64,000 nt of DNA from Sphingomonas sp. PP-F2F-G114-C0414 (GTDB lineage Bacteria; Pseudomonadota; Alphaproteobacteria; Sphingomonadales; Sphingomonadaceae): contig NZ_RCWT01000015.1 of assembly GCF_003688595.1 (NCBI RefSeq), forward strand, positions 104,421 to 168,420. The letters are read 5' to 3'. Below, one piece after another: positions 1 through 8,156 of the stretch (its first letter is position 1; each line of letters begins with the position of its first letter). Position numbers and translations under genes: made by a program. Below the pieces are notes generated by a model. The model made no database searches. It saw nothing but the letters and a program-made list of their open reading frames with translations, and had not been told where the DNA came from.

Positions 1-526
1 GCGCGCGACCTGCCGCCATGCGGCGTTCGCGGTCGGCGAGCCGCCCGACCTCCGCTGTCTGCTCTATGATCGTACGGTTGGTCTGAACGGCCTAGGTGCG
101 CAGGCGGCGCTGGTGACGTGCGAGGTCGTTCGTATCGATCCCGGCCGTGTGTAGACGCAGCGACATCTCCTGAAGCGACTGCGCCTGTTTGCGCTCGGTT
201 GCTTCCAGCGTCGTCACCTCGCGTTCCGTCTTGGCGAGCGCGCGGGTCAGCGTCGCGGACGGCTTGTCGGCGGCGGCGATCTCTTGCCGCAATCCCGCCA
301 TGCGGGTGCGTGCCGTCCCCAGCGCGGTGCCGGTATCGCCGAGGCCTGTCTTGAGCTTGCGGAAACCGGCGATATCGCTCTGCGCGCGTTCGATCTCTTT
401 CAAACCGTCGCGCGTCAGCTTGAGCGCCTGAGCCGCCTTCGTCGAGCCGCCAGCGATGGCGCGCAGCGGACCGGTGACGCGGTCACCGGCCTCCAGCAGC
501 ATGCGGATGCGCAGGTTACGATCCAC
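1..526 (-). pseudogene. T: Tail tape measure protein (gpT-like), N-terminal part, in-frame stop, runs off the window
   Basis: Begins at a GTG (524-526) preceded by a GAAGGAAAG ribosome site, directly after the E/E' tail genes, which is where P2 keeps its tape measure gene T. The first 144 codons give an Ala/Lys/Arg/Glu-rich helical protein ending in HQRRLRT. A TAG (92-94) then interrupts the frame, but the same frame stays open to the window edge and continues with coiled-coil-like sequence (...EQTAEVGRLADRERRM...). P2-type tape measures run to roughly 800 residues, so this is best read as a full-length gene with a nonsense codon, unless the amber is suppressed. The 3' part is not visible. 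Confidence 0.75.
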
Positions 527-647
527 GGGTCTTTCCTTCGGGGTTATGGCGGCGGGCGGCGCGCGCGCGCCACTGCATCAAGTCATGGATCGAAAGCGCG
601 TCGAGGGCGTCGGGCGACCAGTGGAAGACAAAGGCAATGTCCGCCAT
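516..647 (-). CDS. E': GpE-family tail protein (E' part of the E+E' frameshift product)
   Basis: A 43-codon ORF, ATG at 647, beginning MADIAFVFHWSPDALDALS. This is the hallmark N terminus of the short P2 GpE-family tail proteins (MADIA-FHW-P---DA). It starts 9 bases after the stop of the preceding tail assembly gene and overlaps the tape measure start by 11 bases. In P2 this reading frame is expressed mainly as a C-terminal extension of E after a -1 frameshift, and the slippery heptamer is present here at 698-704. The frame is open from that heptamer through the ATG, so both a free and a fused form are possible. Confidence 0.85.
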   Translation of the reverse strand: MADIAFVFHWSPDALDALSIHDLMQWRARAARRHNPEGKTRGS

Positions 648-655
648 CGGATCCT

Positions 656-997
656 CTACATGTTCTGGGAGAGAGCCTCCTTCGTCGCAGTCGGCAGCAA
701 AAAATCAACAAGCACCCCCGCGATCTGGGTGACGTCTGCCGGGTCCATCGCATCGATCATATGCGGGTGCAGGATCGGCTGCGTCACGCGCGGCGCGACC
801 AGCGCGACCTGGTTGTAGTCCATCCGCACCAAGCCACCGAGATTGGCGTTGCGGAGCGCACCGCCCATCGGCTTTCGAACATGAATCAGCGTGCCGGCTG
901 GCAGCACGACTTTGTCGGCGACGACGATGTCGTATTCCAGCGTGACGTCGCCGGGGGCGGCGTGTGCGGAGATTGGCGTGTCGTTCTGGTCGTTCAT
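656..997 (-). CDS. E: Phage tail assembly chaperone gpE
   Basis: 113 residues from ATG 997. The middle contains VRKPMGGALRNANLGGL and AMDPADVTQIAGVLVDFLLP, which match the P2 gpE pattern (LRKPTAGELRG...NMDPADL...FLLP). It sits between the tail tube gene and E'/T, as in the P2 FETUD operon. The gene supplies the short assembly chaperone and, after a -1 slip near codon 99, the longer E+E' chaperone that is thought to help wrap the tail tube around the tape measure. Confidence 0.88.
   Translation of the reverse strand: MNDQNDTPISAHAAPGDVTLEYDIVVADKVVLPAGTLIHVRKPMGGALRNANLGGLVRMDYNQVALVAPRVTQPILHPHMIDAMDPADVTQIAGVLVDFLLPTATKEALSQNM
698..704 (-). promoter_or_regulatory. Programmed -1 frameshift site T TTT TTG inside tail gene E
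   Basis: On the minus strand, codons 98-100 of E read GAT TTT TTG, giving the heptamer T TTT TTG in the correct phase for a tandem -1 slip. After slipping, the frame stays open for 60 codons through the whole of E' to its stop at 516, giving a product of about 160 residues. The same heptamer drives E+E' synthesis in phage P2 (established knowledge). The match in position, phase and downstream frame is seen directly; actual frameshifting is inferred. Confidence 0.85.
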
Positions 998-1050
998 TGT
1001 ATCAGTCCTCGGGTTTCGTTTGCGGCGGGGCGGTGGTTGTGGTGCGCGGA

Positions 1051-1560
1051 CTACAGACCAAGCGCCGTGCGGTGCGCGGCCATCAGGTCGACGCCGCCGA
1101 CGACCTCGATCATGCCAAGCACATCGATCTCGACCTCGACGGCGCCGTTCCACGTCAGCTTGAAATAGCTGAGCTGGCTTTTGACCTTGAACTCGGTGTC
1201 CTCGCCGGGCTTCCATTCGCCCATGTCGATTTCTTCGTGCCGGCCGCGGGTGACGATCTCGACCACGTCGACAGCGCCGGTGTCGTCGTTCTGGAACGAG
1301 CCGACGAAGCGCTGCTGCACGCCCGACATATTGAGCATGCCGTGCTGGCGCAGGATTTGGCGCATGGGGCCGCCGTAGACCGCCTCCATCTCCAGGGCTT
1401 CGCCGCCCATGTCGACCTTCACCGCGCGGCTCATGCCACCGGCACGATAGTCCTCGAATTTGCGCACGAGTTTTGGGGGCGTGATCGAGACGGTTTCGCC
1501 GATGAAGGCTTCGCCGTCGTTGAACATCATCGTCTGCTTGAGCTTGCTGGGGAACGCCAT
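1051..1560 (-). CDS. FII: Major tail tube protein gpFII
   Basis: 169 residues from ATG 1560, with a GAAAGG ribosome site upstream. The start MAFPSKLKQTMMFNDGEAF, the internal LVRKFEDYRAGGMSRAVKVDMG segment and the ending LMAAHRTALGL are characteristic of the P2 FII tube family. It forms the inner tube of the contractile tail. It follows the sheath gene by 29 bases in the same operon. Length and position are normal, and no irregularities are visible. Confidence 0.93.
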   Translation of the reverse strand: MAFPSKLKQTMMFNDGEAFIGETVSITPPKLVRKFEDYRAGGMSRAVKVDMGGEALEMEAVYGGPMRQILRQHGMLNMSGVQQRFVGSFQNDDTGAVDVVEIVTRGRHEEIDMGEWKPGEDTEFKVKSQLSYFKLTWNGAVEVEIDVLGMIEVVGGVDLMAAHRTALGL

Positions 1561-1589
1561 CGCGTCGACCTTTCGTGCGTGAGGTAGGG

Positions 1590-2762
1590 TTAGTTGCCGG
1601 CGACCAGGCTGGTGAAGTCGGCGAAGAACTCGTCGGAGATCTCCTGCTCGATCCCCAGCGCCTCCAGCGGCGGTACGAAGGTGTAGCGGTAGCCAATGAG
1701 CAGCTGGCCGGCCTTCAGCTTGTCGACCGGGTTCTTGGCACCGTCGAACACGGCCACGGCACCGAGGATCCGGCCGGTGCGCTTCTCCTGCCGAAACTTC
1801 TCGTTGATCTGCTCGACGATGTCCTTGGCGAGGCTGGGCAGCAGCGGCTTGTCCATTGCCCACACCAGGCCGAGCGCTACGGTGTCCGCAAGGATCTGCG
1901 CGGTGCGGCAGGCACTTTCGAACACGAAGTCGCTCTTCGGGTCGGCGCATGTGCGGTTACCCCAAAAGCGCAGCTCACCGGCGATGCGGACGACGGTGAC
2001 CAGCTGCGATGCGTTGAGCACATTGGCATCGCAGTCCGCGTCCTGGATATCGAAGGTGACATCCGCGGCCAGGCCGTCGAGCTCCGGAAGGGCGACGTTG
2101 GACAGCGTCTTGTGCCAGCCCTGCGTCTGGTCGATCGCGGCCCGTGCGCCCATCGCGACGGCCGCAACCGGCACGCCGATGCTGGCACCGTCAGCGCCAT
2201 ACGGTGCGGTTACGCTGGGCCAGAGCAACGTCAGCTCGCGCGCGTCGGGTAACAGCGCCCGGTGGGCGATAGCCTCGCCGCGATCGTTGCCGATAGCCTT
2301 CGCATAGACACGGGCGCGCAGCCGCTTTGCGACCGTGACCATGGCCTTCGTCACCAGTTCGGCTTCGAGGCCGGGTGCGCCGATGATCCGGGGATGGAGG
2401 TTGAGCTGCGCCGGCGCGGTCAGCAGCGCCTGCATGCCGGTTTTCACGCCTGCAACGTCGGTGCCGATCACGGCTTTCGCGGTATCGGCCGGCGTAGCAC
2501 CAGGTGCGACGCGCACCACGACGATCGGCGCATCGACCTGCCCGGCGATGGCCCGCAATGCGGCGCGGAGCGTACCGTCCGCACCAGCCTTCGCGATGGC
2601 GTCGTCGATGTTCGTGACAGAGACCGCGGTGTCGAGCGGAAATGCGCCAGCCACCGCAGCGGGCGCGGTCGCGATCAGACCGATGACGGCAGTGGCGATA
2701 GTCGCGATCGAGCGACGTGTTGCCGTAACCTCGGTGACATTGATCCCGTGGAGGAAGCTCAT
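1590..2762 (-). CDS. FI: Tail sheath protein gpFI
   Basis: 390 residues from ATG 2762 (MSFLHGINVTEV). The N terminus HGI-VTEV, the repeated IGLIATAPAA segment and the C-terminal block (LKAGQLLIGYRYTFVPPLE, then ISDEFFADF) are typical of P2-type contractile sheath proteins, and the length fits P2 FI. It is the contractile outer cylinder of the tail. It lies 11 bases after baseplate gene W in one operon with V, W, FII and E. In P2 the FI operon has its own late promoter. Here I see no separate palindrome ahead of FI, so it probably belongs to the V operon. Confidence 0.94.
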   Translation of the reverse strand: MSFLHGINVTEVTATRRSIATIATAVIGLIATAPAAVAGAFPLDTAVSVTNIDDAIAKAGADGTLRAALRAIAGQVDAPIVVVRVAPGATPADTAKAVIGTDVAGVKTGMQALLTAPAQLNLHPRIIGAPGLEAELVTKAMVTVAKRLRARVYAKAIGNDRGEAIAHRALLPDARELTLLWPSVTAPYGADGASIGVPVAAVAMGARAAIDQTQGWHKTLSNVALPELDGLAADVTFDIQDADCDANVLNASQLVTVVRIAGELRFWGNRTCADPKSDFVFESACRTAQILADTVALGLVWAMDKPLLPSLAKDIVEQINEKFRQEKRTGRILGAVAVFDGAKNPVDKLKAGQLLIGYRYTFVPPLEALGIEQEISDEFFADFTSLVAGN

Positions 2763-2773
2763 ATGCGGGCCTT

Positions 2774-3136
2774 TCAGACGAGCGCCGACAAGGCGCGGAG
2801 GGATGTGGAGAGAGAGAAGGGACGCGCGCCTGACATGTCGGTACGACGGCCTGTGACGGTGATGACTGCCTCGTGCGGACGTTCTCCGGGGGAGAGCTGG
2901 ACACGAGAGATCCGCGCGCGCCCTTCCTGACGAAGGAGCGCCAGCGCGACCGCGGCGAAAATCCGCATCCGGCCGAGTTCGTTGTTCGGCTGGTCGAGAA
3001 ACTGAGGGACGAGGGAGCCGTACTCGCGTCGGCCGAGGCGGGTGCCTAACGGCGTGCTCAAGATATCGTCGATCGACTGCTTCAGGTGATCCATGCCGGC
3101 GAGAGGCGCGCCGGTGTGGCGATCCATGCCGTTCAT
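2774..3136 (-). CDS. W: Baseplate protein gpW (gp25-like)
   Basis: 120 residues; its ATG overlaps the stop of V (ATGA). MDRHTGAPLAGMDHLKQSI, ILSTPLGTRLGRREYGS and LDQPNN match the gp25/gpW lysozyme-fold baseplate family (P2 gpW has RRTG...QSI-DIL-TPIG-R---R-YGS). It forms part of the baseplate wedge that triggers sheath contraction. Coupled translation with V is implied by the 4-base overlap. Confidence 0.93.
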   Translation of the reverse strand: MNGMDRHTGAPLAGMDHLKQSIDDILSTPLGTRLGRREYGSLVPQFLDQPNNELGRMRIFAAVALALLRQEGRARISRVQLSPGERPHEAVITVTGRRTDMSGARPFSLSTSLRALSALV

Positions 3137-3678
3137 CGCGGCGGTCCCGAAAACGCCGCACCCGACTGGACGCCGGTATGCGTATGGTCCTTGAGGCTCT
3201 TGCCCCCGCCGATCACGTCGCCGTCAGCTTTGACGTAGCCGGCGACGTGCAGGTTGCCGCGAAGATAGATGTCGTCGGCCCGGACCTCGACGTAGGATCC
3301 TGCTGGCAAGTCGGCGATCAGATAGTGACCGTCCGGATCGTACAGGATCCGCGCGCCGTCCTCGAACTCGATCAAGGTGGACCCGTCATTTGCCGGGTGC
3401 GGGTTGGCGTCGGAGCTGAGGCTGCCGATAACGAACCCGCGTGCCGTGTCGGCCTCGGGACATAGCACCGCGACCTGTTCGCCGACCGAGGGTGGCGACC
3501 AGACCTTCGTCTTGCCGATGCGGGCGGCAAGCCAAGGGATATCGCCTGTGGTCAGATCGTTGGCGAATTCGACGCGACACGTTTTGGCGTCGAGATCGAC
3601 GGACACGACAGTGCCTTCGCGCGCGAGATCGCCAATAAGGCGTTGGATATCGGCAGTGGCAGCCATAGCGGCGACCAT
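3133..3678 (-). CDS. V: Baseplate central spike protein gpV
   Basis: 181 residues if started at ATG 3678, or 177 from ATG 3666; neither has a strong ribosome site. An OB-fold-like N terminus (GTVVSVDLDAKTCRVEF...WLAARIGKTKVWSPPSVGEQV) is followed by a repetitive beta segment and the tip motif DHTHTGVQSG. The HxH in that motif matches the metal-binding apex of P2 gpV. This is the membrane-piercing needle. First gene of the operon V-W-FI-FII-E-T, with the 23-base palindrome 44-56 bases upstream. Confidence 0.93.
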   Translation of the reverse strand: MVAAMAATADIQRLIGDLAREGTVVSVDLDAKTCRVEFANDLTTGDIPWLAARIGKTKVWSPPSVGEQVAVLCPEADTARGFVIGSLSSDANPHPANDGSTLIEFEDGARILYDPDGHYLIADLPAGSYVEVRADDIYLRGNLHVAGYVKADGDVIGGGKSLKDHTHTGVQSGAAFSGPPR

Positions 3679-3707
3679 GCGCGTGACGTTTCGAGAGGCG
3701 AGGCCTC

Positions 3708-3736
3708 GCTCTTGTAGAAACGCTTTCTACAAGAGC
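3708..3736. promoter_or_regulatory. Late-operon palindrome, copy 1 (upstream of V)
   Basis: A perfect dyad with 13-base arms, GCTCTTGTAGAAA and TTTCTACAAGAGC, around a 3-base CGC centre. It contains TGT and ACA separated by 13 bases. The core of 23 bases is identical to copy 2 and differs only at two central bases from copy 3. It lies between the end of the operon stopping at 3779 and the start of V. Its place ahead of a late operon suggests the binding site of the phage late activator. No T-run follows it, which argues against a simple terminator. Confidence 0.8.
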
Positions 3737-3778
3737 TACGTGAAACACGAAGCGGCGCGTACGAGGGCGAACCGCCCG

Positions 3779-4309
3779 TTATGCGGGTGCCGACGCGGCG
3801 ATGGCCGCAGCCGTTTCGCGGTGCCGCGCGAGTTCGGCCGCCAGTACCGGCCGCTCCGCCTCGAGGCGTTCGAGCTGCTCGACGAACGACTGGCGCGCAG
3901 CATGCCGCACCTCGGCATCAGCGTCCGCTCTGGCCTGCGCGGCAGCGTTCGCCATCGGTTCGGTGGCCTCGGGTTCCGGCAGCGCGGCGAGCTGCGTCTC
4001 GATCTGGAATATCTGCCCCTCAAGCTCGGCGCACCGCGTGCGCGTTTCGGATGCGAAGTCGGTTGTCTGAAGCGCGGTGTACGCCTGCGTCCACAGCGAA
4101 GGCGCCGCGTCCTGGTGATTGGCCGTGAACGACACCAGGCGTTCCCACAGGAAGCTCGCGCCCGCCTCGAACGCATCGCGGCTGGCGAACGCACGAAAGC
4201 GCGCGATGGCCGGCACCGCATGGTTGGCGACCTGGTCGAAGCTGTTGAGGCGGATATAGACCGGGCGAACATCGCCCTGGTCGGTGGTGAGGTTGGTGAT
4301 GATAGCCAT
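3779..4309 (-). CDS. Coiled-coil protein, putative tail spike accessory/assembly factor
   Basis: 176 residues from ATG 4309, preceded by GGAGA. I do not recognise a defined family. The N-terminal half (MAIITNLTTDQGDVRPVYI..., then a Phe/Trp-containing stretch) is followed by a long Ala/Glu/Arg-rich helix with heptad character (QLAALPEPE...ERLEAERPVLAAELARHRE). It starts just after the tail spike stop and ends the J operon, the place where P2-like phages usually keep a fibre assembly chaperone. A chaperone or spike-tip role is inferred from position only. Confidence 0.6.
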   Translation of the reverse strand: MAIITNLTTDQGDVRPVYIRLNSFDQVANHAVPAIARFRAFASRDAFEAGASFLWERLVSFTANHQDAAPSLWTQAYTALQTTDFASETRTRCAELEGQIFQIETQLAALPEPEATEPMANAAAQARADADAEVRHAARQSFVEQLERLEAERPVLAAELARHRETAAAIAASAPA

Positions 4310-4319
4310 CTGGTGTCTC

Positions 4320-6215
4320 CTATGCGTCGATCGCTGCGGCGGCTTTGAATACGGCGGTCGAGTTGACGTCGCCTGCGGTGGTGCAGATCTGCGACATCCG
4401 GCCGCCCGGCGTGGGGTTGTCGAGCCAGATGGTCTCGCCGCGGCCGGCCGAACCGGAGGCCGGCGGGCCGCTGCCGCTCGACCATATACGGTTGCCGAAC
4501 GCGAACCCCTTGGCGAACCAGAACGTGTTGGGGACGGTGGTCGCGCGACCGAACTTCTGCGTGGTGACGTCGCCGGTGATCGCCGCGGACTGCCCGTAAT
4601 CGGCATTGCCCTGCGTGAACCGGAAGTCTTTGCCCCAGACCTGAAAACTCAGGCCGTAGGCGAGATCTCCGCTGTACAGGGTAAGCCCGCCATTCCAGTC
4701 GATCGCGGTACGTTTGCCGACAGTAGGAAGGGCCTGGTTACGGGCTGCGACGAACGACCGCGCATTGGTCGAGCCCTGCTCGAAATTCAGGAAGTCACCC
4801 GTCGCGGCCTGGGCATGCGCCCATTGCCCGCCGATCGACACCGCGGGGAAGCTGATGATCGGAAGCGGCTGCCCGCCTTCCATGTAATTGAACAGGAAGC
4901 CCGAGCGCGCATTCTGGCTCGGGTGCCAGACCGGTCCGCCCGCATAATAGCCCGTGCTGTTCGGCGTCCAGGTCGGGACCGCGTCGTAACCGACGTATCC
5001 CGGAGCCGTTGGCCCACCCATCTCGCAATAGCCCCAGACGCTGATGTCGGTGCCGGGCTGCGTCGTGCCCCACAGGTCATCCTTCTCGGGCATCGGCTGA
5101 TAGCGCTTGCCCTCGAAGTGGACGAGCTGCCCGTTGGCCTTGAAGTGGTTGTTGATAAACGTGCACGACAGGAACTGTTGCGCGCAGATGGCCCATATGC
5201 AGGTCGAAAACGTATTGTCCTCGACCTTGATGATGTTGGCGTCGGCACCCTGCGGCATGTAGCCGACCCAGCATTCCTCGATCCAGTTCGACCGGATCCG
5301 CGTGCAGGACGCCTCACCCTGCGCAACCTCGTCACCGCCCGATGTGGCAAGCGTCAGGATCCCCGGCCCGGGGAAGCCGTGGATATAGTTGTTGTCGATA
5401 TCCATCTGGCATTTGTTGACGATGCCGAACTCGCCGGAATAGCCGCCCGACCGCGGTTTGTTCGGGCCGACATAGGCGATCTGCACGCCGCTGATCCACG
5501 AACCGTCCGCGCCGGTCGTCGGCGCGACCTTCTTGAAATTCAGCGTGTCCTGGCGTTCGAACAGGAAGCCAGATTCCTCGACCGCGAGGATCGAGGCGTT
5601 ACCGCCGAGGATATGACCGCGGCCCGCCCCGAGGATGGCGAGCGACGTTTTCACGTTGACGCGCGACGCCATGTAGAACCGGCCGATCCCAAGATACACC
5701 GTCGGTCCGTTGCTCGTGCCCCGCACGCTGCCTTTCCGGTTGGCGCAGAAACCTGAATAGCTGATCGCTGCAAGGATGGCGGGCGTACTGTCGAACGACT
5801 TGTCGATGACCGAGCGCGCGCCGAACATCTCGATATACAGCTCGCGCGGGTCGCGGCGGAAATAGCGGCCGTTCTTCGTCTTCACGATCGCCAGCGGATG
5901 CGCAGCAACGTCGGCATCGGTCAGCGTCGTATCTTCGTACAGCAGCCCGCGCGTTGCACCGCTCGTCTGGATCAGGTCGGTGCCGCCCGGCACGTTGATG
6001 CCGTTGTCGCCACCGATCTGGTCGAAGCGGCCGACCGACAGGACGTTGCCGCCCATCTCGCCCTTGTCGCCGCGGTAATAGTTCGCGAGGAACGGGACCA
6101 TCGCGCGCGCGAGCGGCGCCATCATCATGCGCATGGTGCGCCCGCCCTTCAGGACGGGAATGGTCTCGGTGCCGTCAGCGGCGTCGAGAACGGTAAGCGC
6201 GGAGATTTTCGCCAT
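4320..6215 (-). CDS. Tail spike protein with right-handed beta-helix (pectate-lyase-like) domain
   Basis: 631 residues. The N terminus MAKISALTVLDAADGTETIPVL resembles virion-attachment segments of spike proteins. From about residue 110 there are repeated short beta-strand units with Asn/Gly turns (NSW, NNYIHGF, VEDNTF, FINNHF) and a segment YIEMFGARSVIDKSFDSTPAI, the usual lead-in to a single-stranded beta-helix. Such spikes bind and often cleave surface polysaccharide or O-antigen. A depolymerase activity is inferred and no catalytic pair can be assigned by eye. It follows the fibre gene in the J operon and probably determines host range. Confidence 0.8.
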   Translation of the reverse strand: MAKISALTVLDAADGTETIPVLKGGRTMRMMMAPLARAMVPFLANYYRGDKGEMGGNVLSVGRFDQIGGDNGINVPGGTDLIQTSGATRGLLYEDTTLTDADVAAHPLAIVKTKNGRYFRRDPRELYIEMFGARSVIDKSFDSTPAILAAISYSGFCANRKGSVRGTSNGPTVYLGIGRFYMASRVNVKTSLAILGAGRGHILGGNASILAVEESGFLFERQDTLNFKKVAPTTGADGSWISGVQIAYVGPNKPRSGGYSGEFGIVNKCQMDIDNNYIHGFPGPGILTLATSGGDEVAQGEASCTRIRSNWIEECWVGYMPQGADANIIKVEDNTFSTCIWAICAQQFLSCTFINNHFKANGQLVHFEGKRYQPMPEKDDLWGTTQPGTDISVWGYCEMGGPTAPGYVGYDAVPTWTPNSTGYYAGGPVWHPSQNARSGFLFNYMEGGQPLPIISFPAVSIGGQWAHAQAATGDFLNFEQGSTNARSFVAARNQALPTVGKRTAIDWNGGLTLYSGDLAYGLSFQVWGKDFRFTQGNADYGQSAAITGDVTTQKFGRATTVPNTFWFAKGFAFGNRIWSSGSGPPASGSAGRGETIWLDNPTPGGRMSQICTTAGDVNSTAVFKAAAAIDA

Positions 6216-6258
6216 GTGTCAGGCCCTGCGAATGGAGATCGGTGGAAGCGGGCGCATG

Positions 6259-7512
6259 TCAGCGACCGCGCGCGAACCAGCGGAAACCGCCTGCGGCATC
6301 GGCGGTCGGGCTCTTGTGGTTCTGGGCGTAAAGCTGCGCGCTGACCGCGCCGAGCGAGACCTCCTGGACGGTCGACTGGCCGTCATTGGACTGCCCGCTG
6401 TTGATGATCGTCGCGAAGACCCCGTCGCAGGCGTTCGGGAACGGCCACGGGAAAGTCAGCGTGAATGCCGCCTCGCTGCCCGGCAGCGCTGACACACCCA
6501 TCATCTCGACGCTGCCATCCGAGAACCGGCGGTAGCGGCTGGCCCCGTCCGACTTGCTCTCGACGAGGTAGATGACGCCGGCCGCGGCGAGCGCTGCCGG
6601 CGTCGCGGCGGCGTTGCTGGCCGTGCCCGCGAGCAGCTGCGCAGCGGTTGCGGCGGGCACGGTGATCGTGATGTCGGTGGTGAGGGCATTGCCGCCGATC
6701 GCGAGACCGGAGGTATCGACGCGGCGGGCGAGCGGCACGCGCGCGAGGATCGATGCGAGAATGTTGACCAGGCTGGCGGGCGTCAGCGCTTTCGTGCCGA
6801 TCGCCGCGGCGTCGGCTTCGCCAGCGGTCGCGGCCGGCACGTCGATGGTCACGTCACCGTCGAGGGTGCGGCCACCGGTGGCGAGGCCGATCGTCGAAAC
6901 ACGGCGCGTCGAAACGACCAGTCCGCTGATCTTCAGCCCGACCGCAGCGAACGCGGCGTCGATCGTCGTCTGGAACGATACGATGCGCGCGGCGAGCCCC
7001 TTGGGGGTGACAGCGCGCAGCGGATCGAGACCGGCGAGAGTCTCTGCATCGGTCGCGAGTTCGACGATGCCCTTGGTGACGTCGGTTGCCGGCGGATTGA
7101 GAAAGTTGGTGTCGCCGAACGTGACGTTGGCGACGTTGGCGGTCGGGAACGCGATGTCGACGGCGAGCATGTTCGACGCGCCCGCCGCCTTTTGCATGAT
7201 GCGCTCGGCCTGGCCGTAGACGGCGAACAGCGTGCCATCGGACAGATAGAGGCCGAACGCGCGAAAGCCGTAGGCGTTGACGCCATCATCGCGGACAACC
7301 AGGTGAACGATGTTGTTGCCGACCTGCGCGCCCGAGATCGTCGCGACGCGGCGGAATTCGCCCGGCAGTGCGGTCAGCGTGGGAGCGACCACAATGGGAT
7401 TGTCCGTCAGGCCGACCGCGGAGATCCGCAGGTCCGCGCCGTTGCCGAGCTGCGCCGCGGTGAACCGCGCCAGGCCGGCATTGGTGAAGGTGAGCGTCAA
7501 CGGCAGCGGCAT
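6259..7512 (-). CDS. H: Tail fibre protein (gpH-like)
   Basis: 417 residues; the start overlaps the stop of I by one base (TGATG). The N terminus (LTLTFTNAGLARFTAAQLGNG) matches the P2-type fibre attachment domain. The middle carries two related repeats of about 45 residues (GLA-GG---DGDVTIDVPAATAGEADA and GLAIGG---TTDITITVPAATAAQLLA). The C terminus (FPWPFPNACDGVFATI ... AGGFRWFARGR) resembles the gp53-like fibre tip. It is shorter than P2 H, and the beta-helix spike that follows may take over the receptor-binding role. Confidence 0.85.
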   Translation of the reverse strand: MPLPLTLTFTNAGLARFTAAQLGNGADLRISAVGLTDNPIVVAPTLTALPGEFRRVATISGAQVGNNIVHLVVRDDGVNAYGFRAFGLYLSDGTLFAVYGQAERIMQKAAGASNMLAVDIAFPTANVANVTFGDTNFLNPPATDVTKGIVELATDAETLAGLDPLRAVTPKGLAARIVSFQTTIDAAFAAVGLKISGLVVSTRRVSTIGLATGGRTLDGDVTIDVPAATAGEADAAAIGTKALTPASLVNILASILARVPLARRVDTSGLAIGGNALTTDITITVPAATAAQLLAGTASNAAATPAALAAAGVIYLVESKSDGASRYRRFSDGSVEMMGVSALPGSEAAFTLTFPWPFPNACDGVFATIINSGQSNDGQSTVQEVSLGAVSAQLYAQNHKSPTADAAGGFRWFARGR

Positions 7513-8156
7513 CAGGCGTCGTCCTCGATAAATCTGCCGGCATCATCTTCCAGCGGCTCGCCGTCCTCGGTCTGGAGGTACGCATCCCAGGGGGCGGCCG
7601 GGGCGGTGGTCAGGGTCGCGTCCTGCCGAAGCGACTGCGTCGCGCGCACCGCGCCCATCACGCCGATCGTGCCGGCGACGGCGAGCAGCTGGACCAGGCG
7701 GAAGTGCTCGCGCAGCGGCTTGGTGCGCGAGACCTCGCGGATGATCGCCTCGGCGAACGCCGCGGTCGCGCGCGTGCCGCCCGGCGCGGTGCCGTCGACG
7801 GTGAGCGGGAGCATGACCTCGAAGGTGTGCGGCGCGGCGCGCGGCGTCGCTTCGAACCATTCGATGACGTAGGCGAGCTGGTCGAACCGGCGCAGCACGA
7901 TCTCGACCGAGGCGCGCGTGCCCTTGATCCGGTGAAGCGCGATCGAGCTGGCAACCGCCTGGCGCTTGACCGCCTCGCTCCAGTCGGCATCCCAGCTATC
8001 GAGCGACAGGCCCCAGCCGAGCCACGGCAACCATTCCGCGGGAATCGTGGCGGGATCGAACAGCGTATCGATCGGCGCGGTGACGTCGCCGACCCGCGCC
8101 GTCGCCGCCTCGATCGCTCGTTCGAGCGGCGTTGCGTTCGGCGGTAGCAGTGTCAC
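7512..8156 (-). CDS. I: Baseplate protein gpI
   Basis: 214 residues from a GTG start that overlaps the stop of J (GTGA). LPPNATPLERAIEAATAR, WLPWLGWGLSLDSWD and RQAVASSIALHRIKGTRASVE are diagnostic of the P2 gpI tail protein family, which links the baseplate wedge to the fibres. Length is close to the P2 protein. The C-terminal 40 residues (from about 175) are a less conserved acidic tail. Confidence 0.93.
   Translation of the reverse strand: MTLLPPNATPLERAIEAATARVGDVTAPIDTLFDPATIPAEWLPWLGWGLSLDSWDADWSEAVKRQAVASSIALHRIKGTRASVEIVLRRFDQLAYVIEWFEATPRAAPHTFEVMLPLTVDGTAPGGTRATAAFAEAIIREVSRTKPLREHFRLVQLLAVAGTIGVMGAVRATQSLRQDATLTTAPAAPWDAYLQTEDGEPLEDDAGRFIEDDA

Noticed and set aside
3708..3736. Reading the palindromes as simple Rho-independent terminators
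   Set aside because: No T-run follows any copy on either strand, copy 3 is in a divergent promoter region, and the sequence of the arms is conserved, which terminators do not need.
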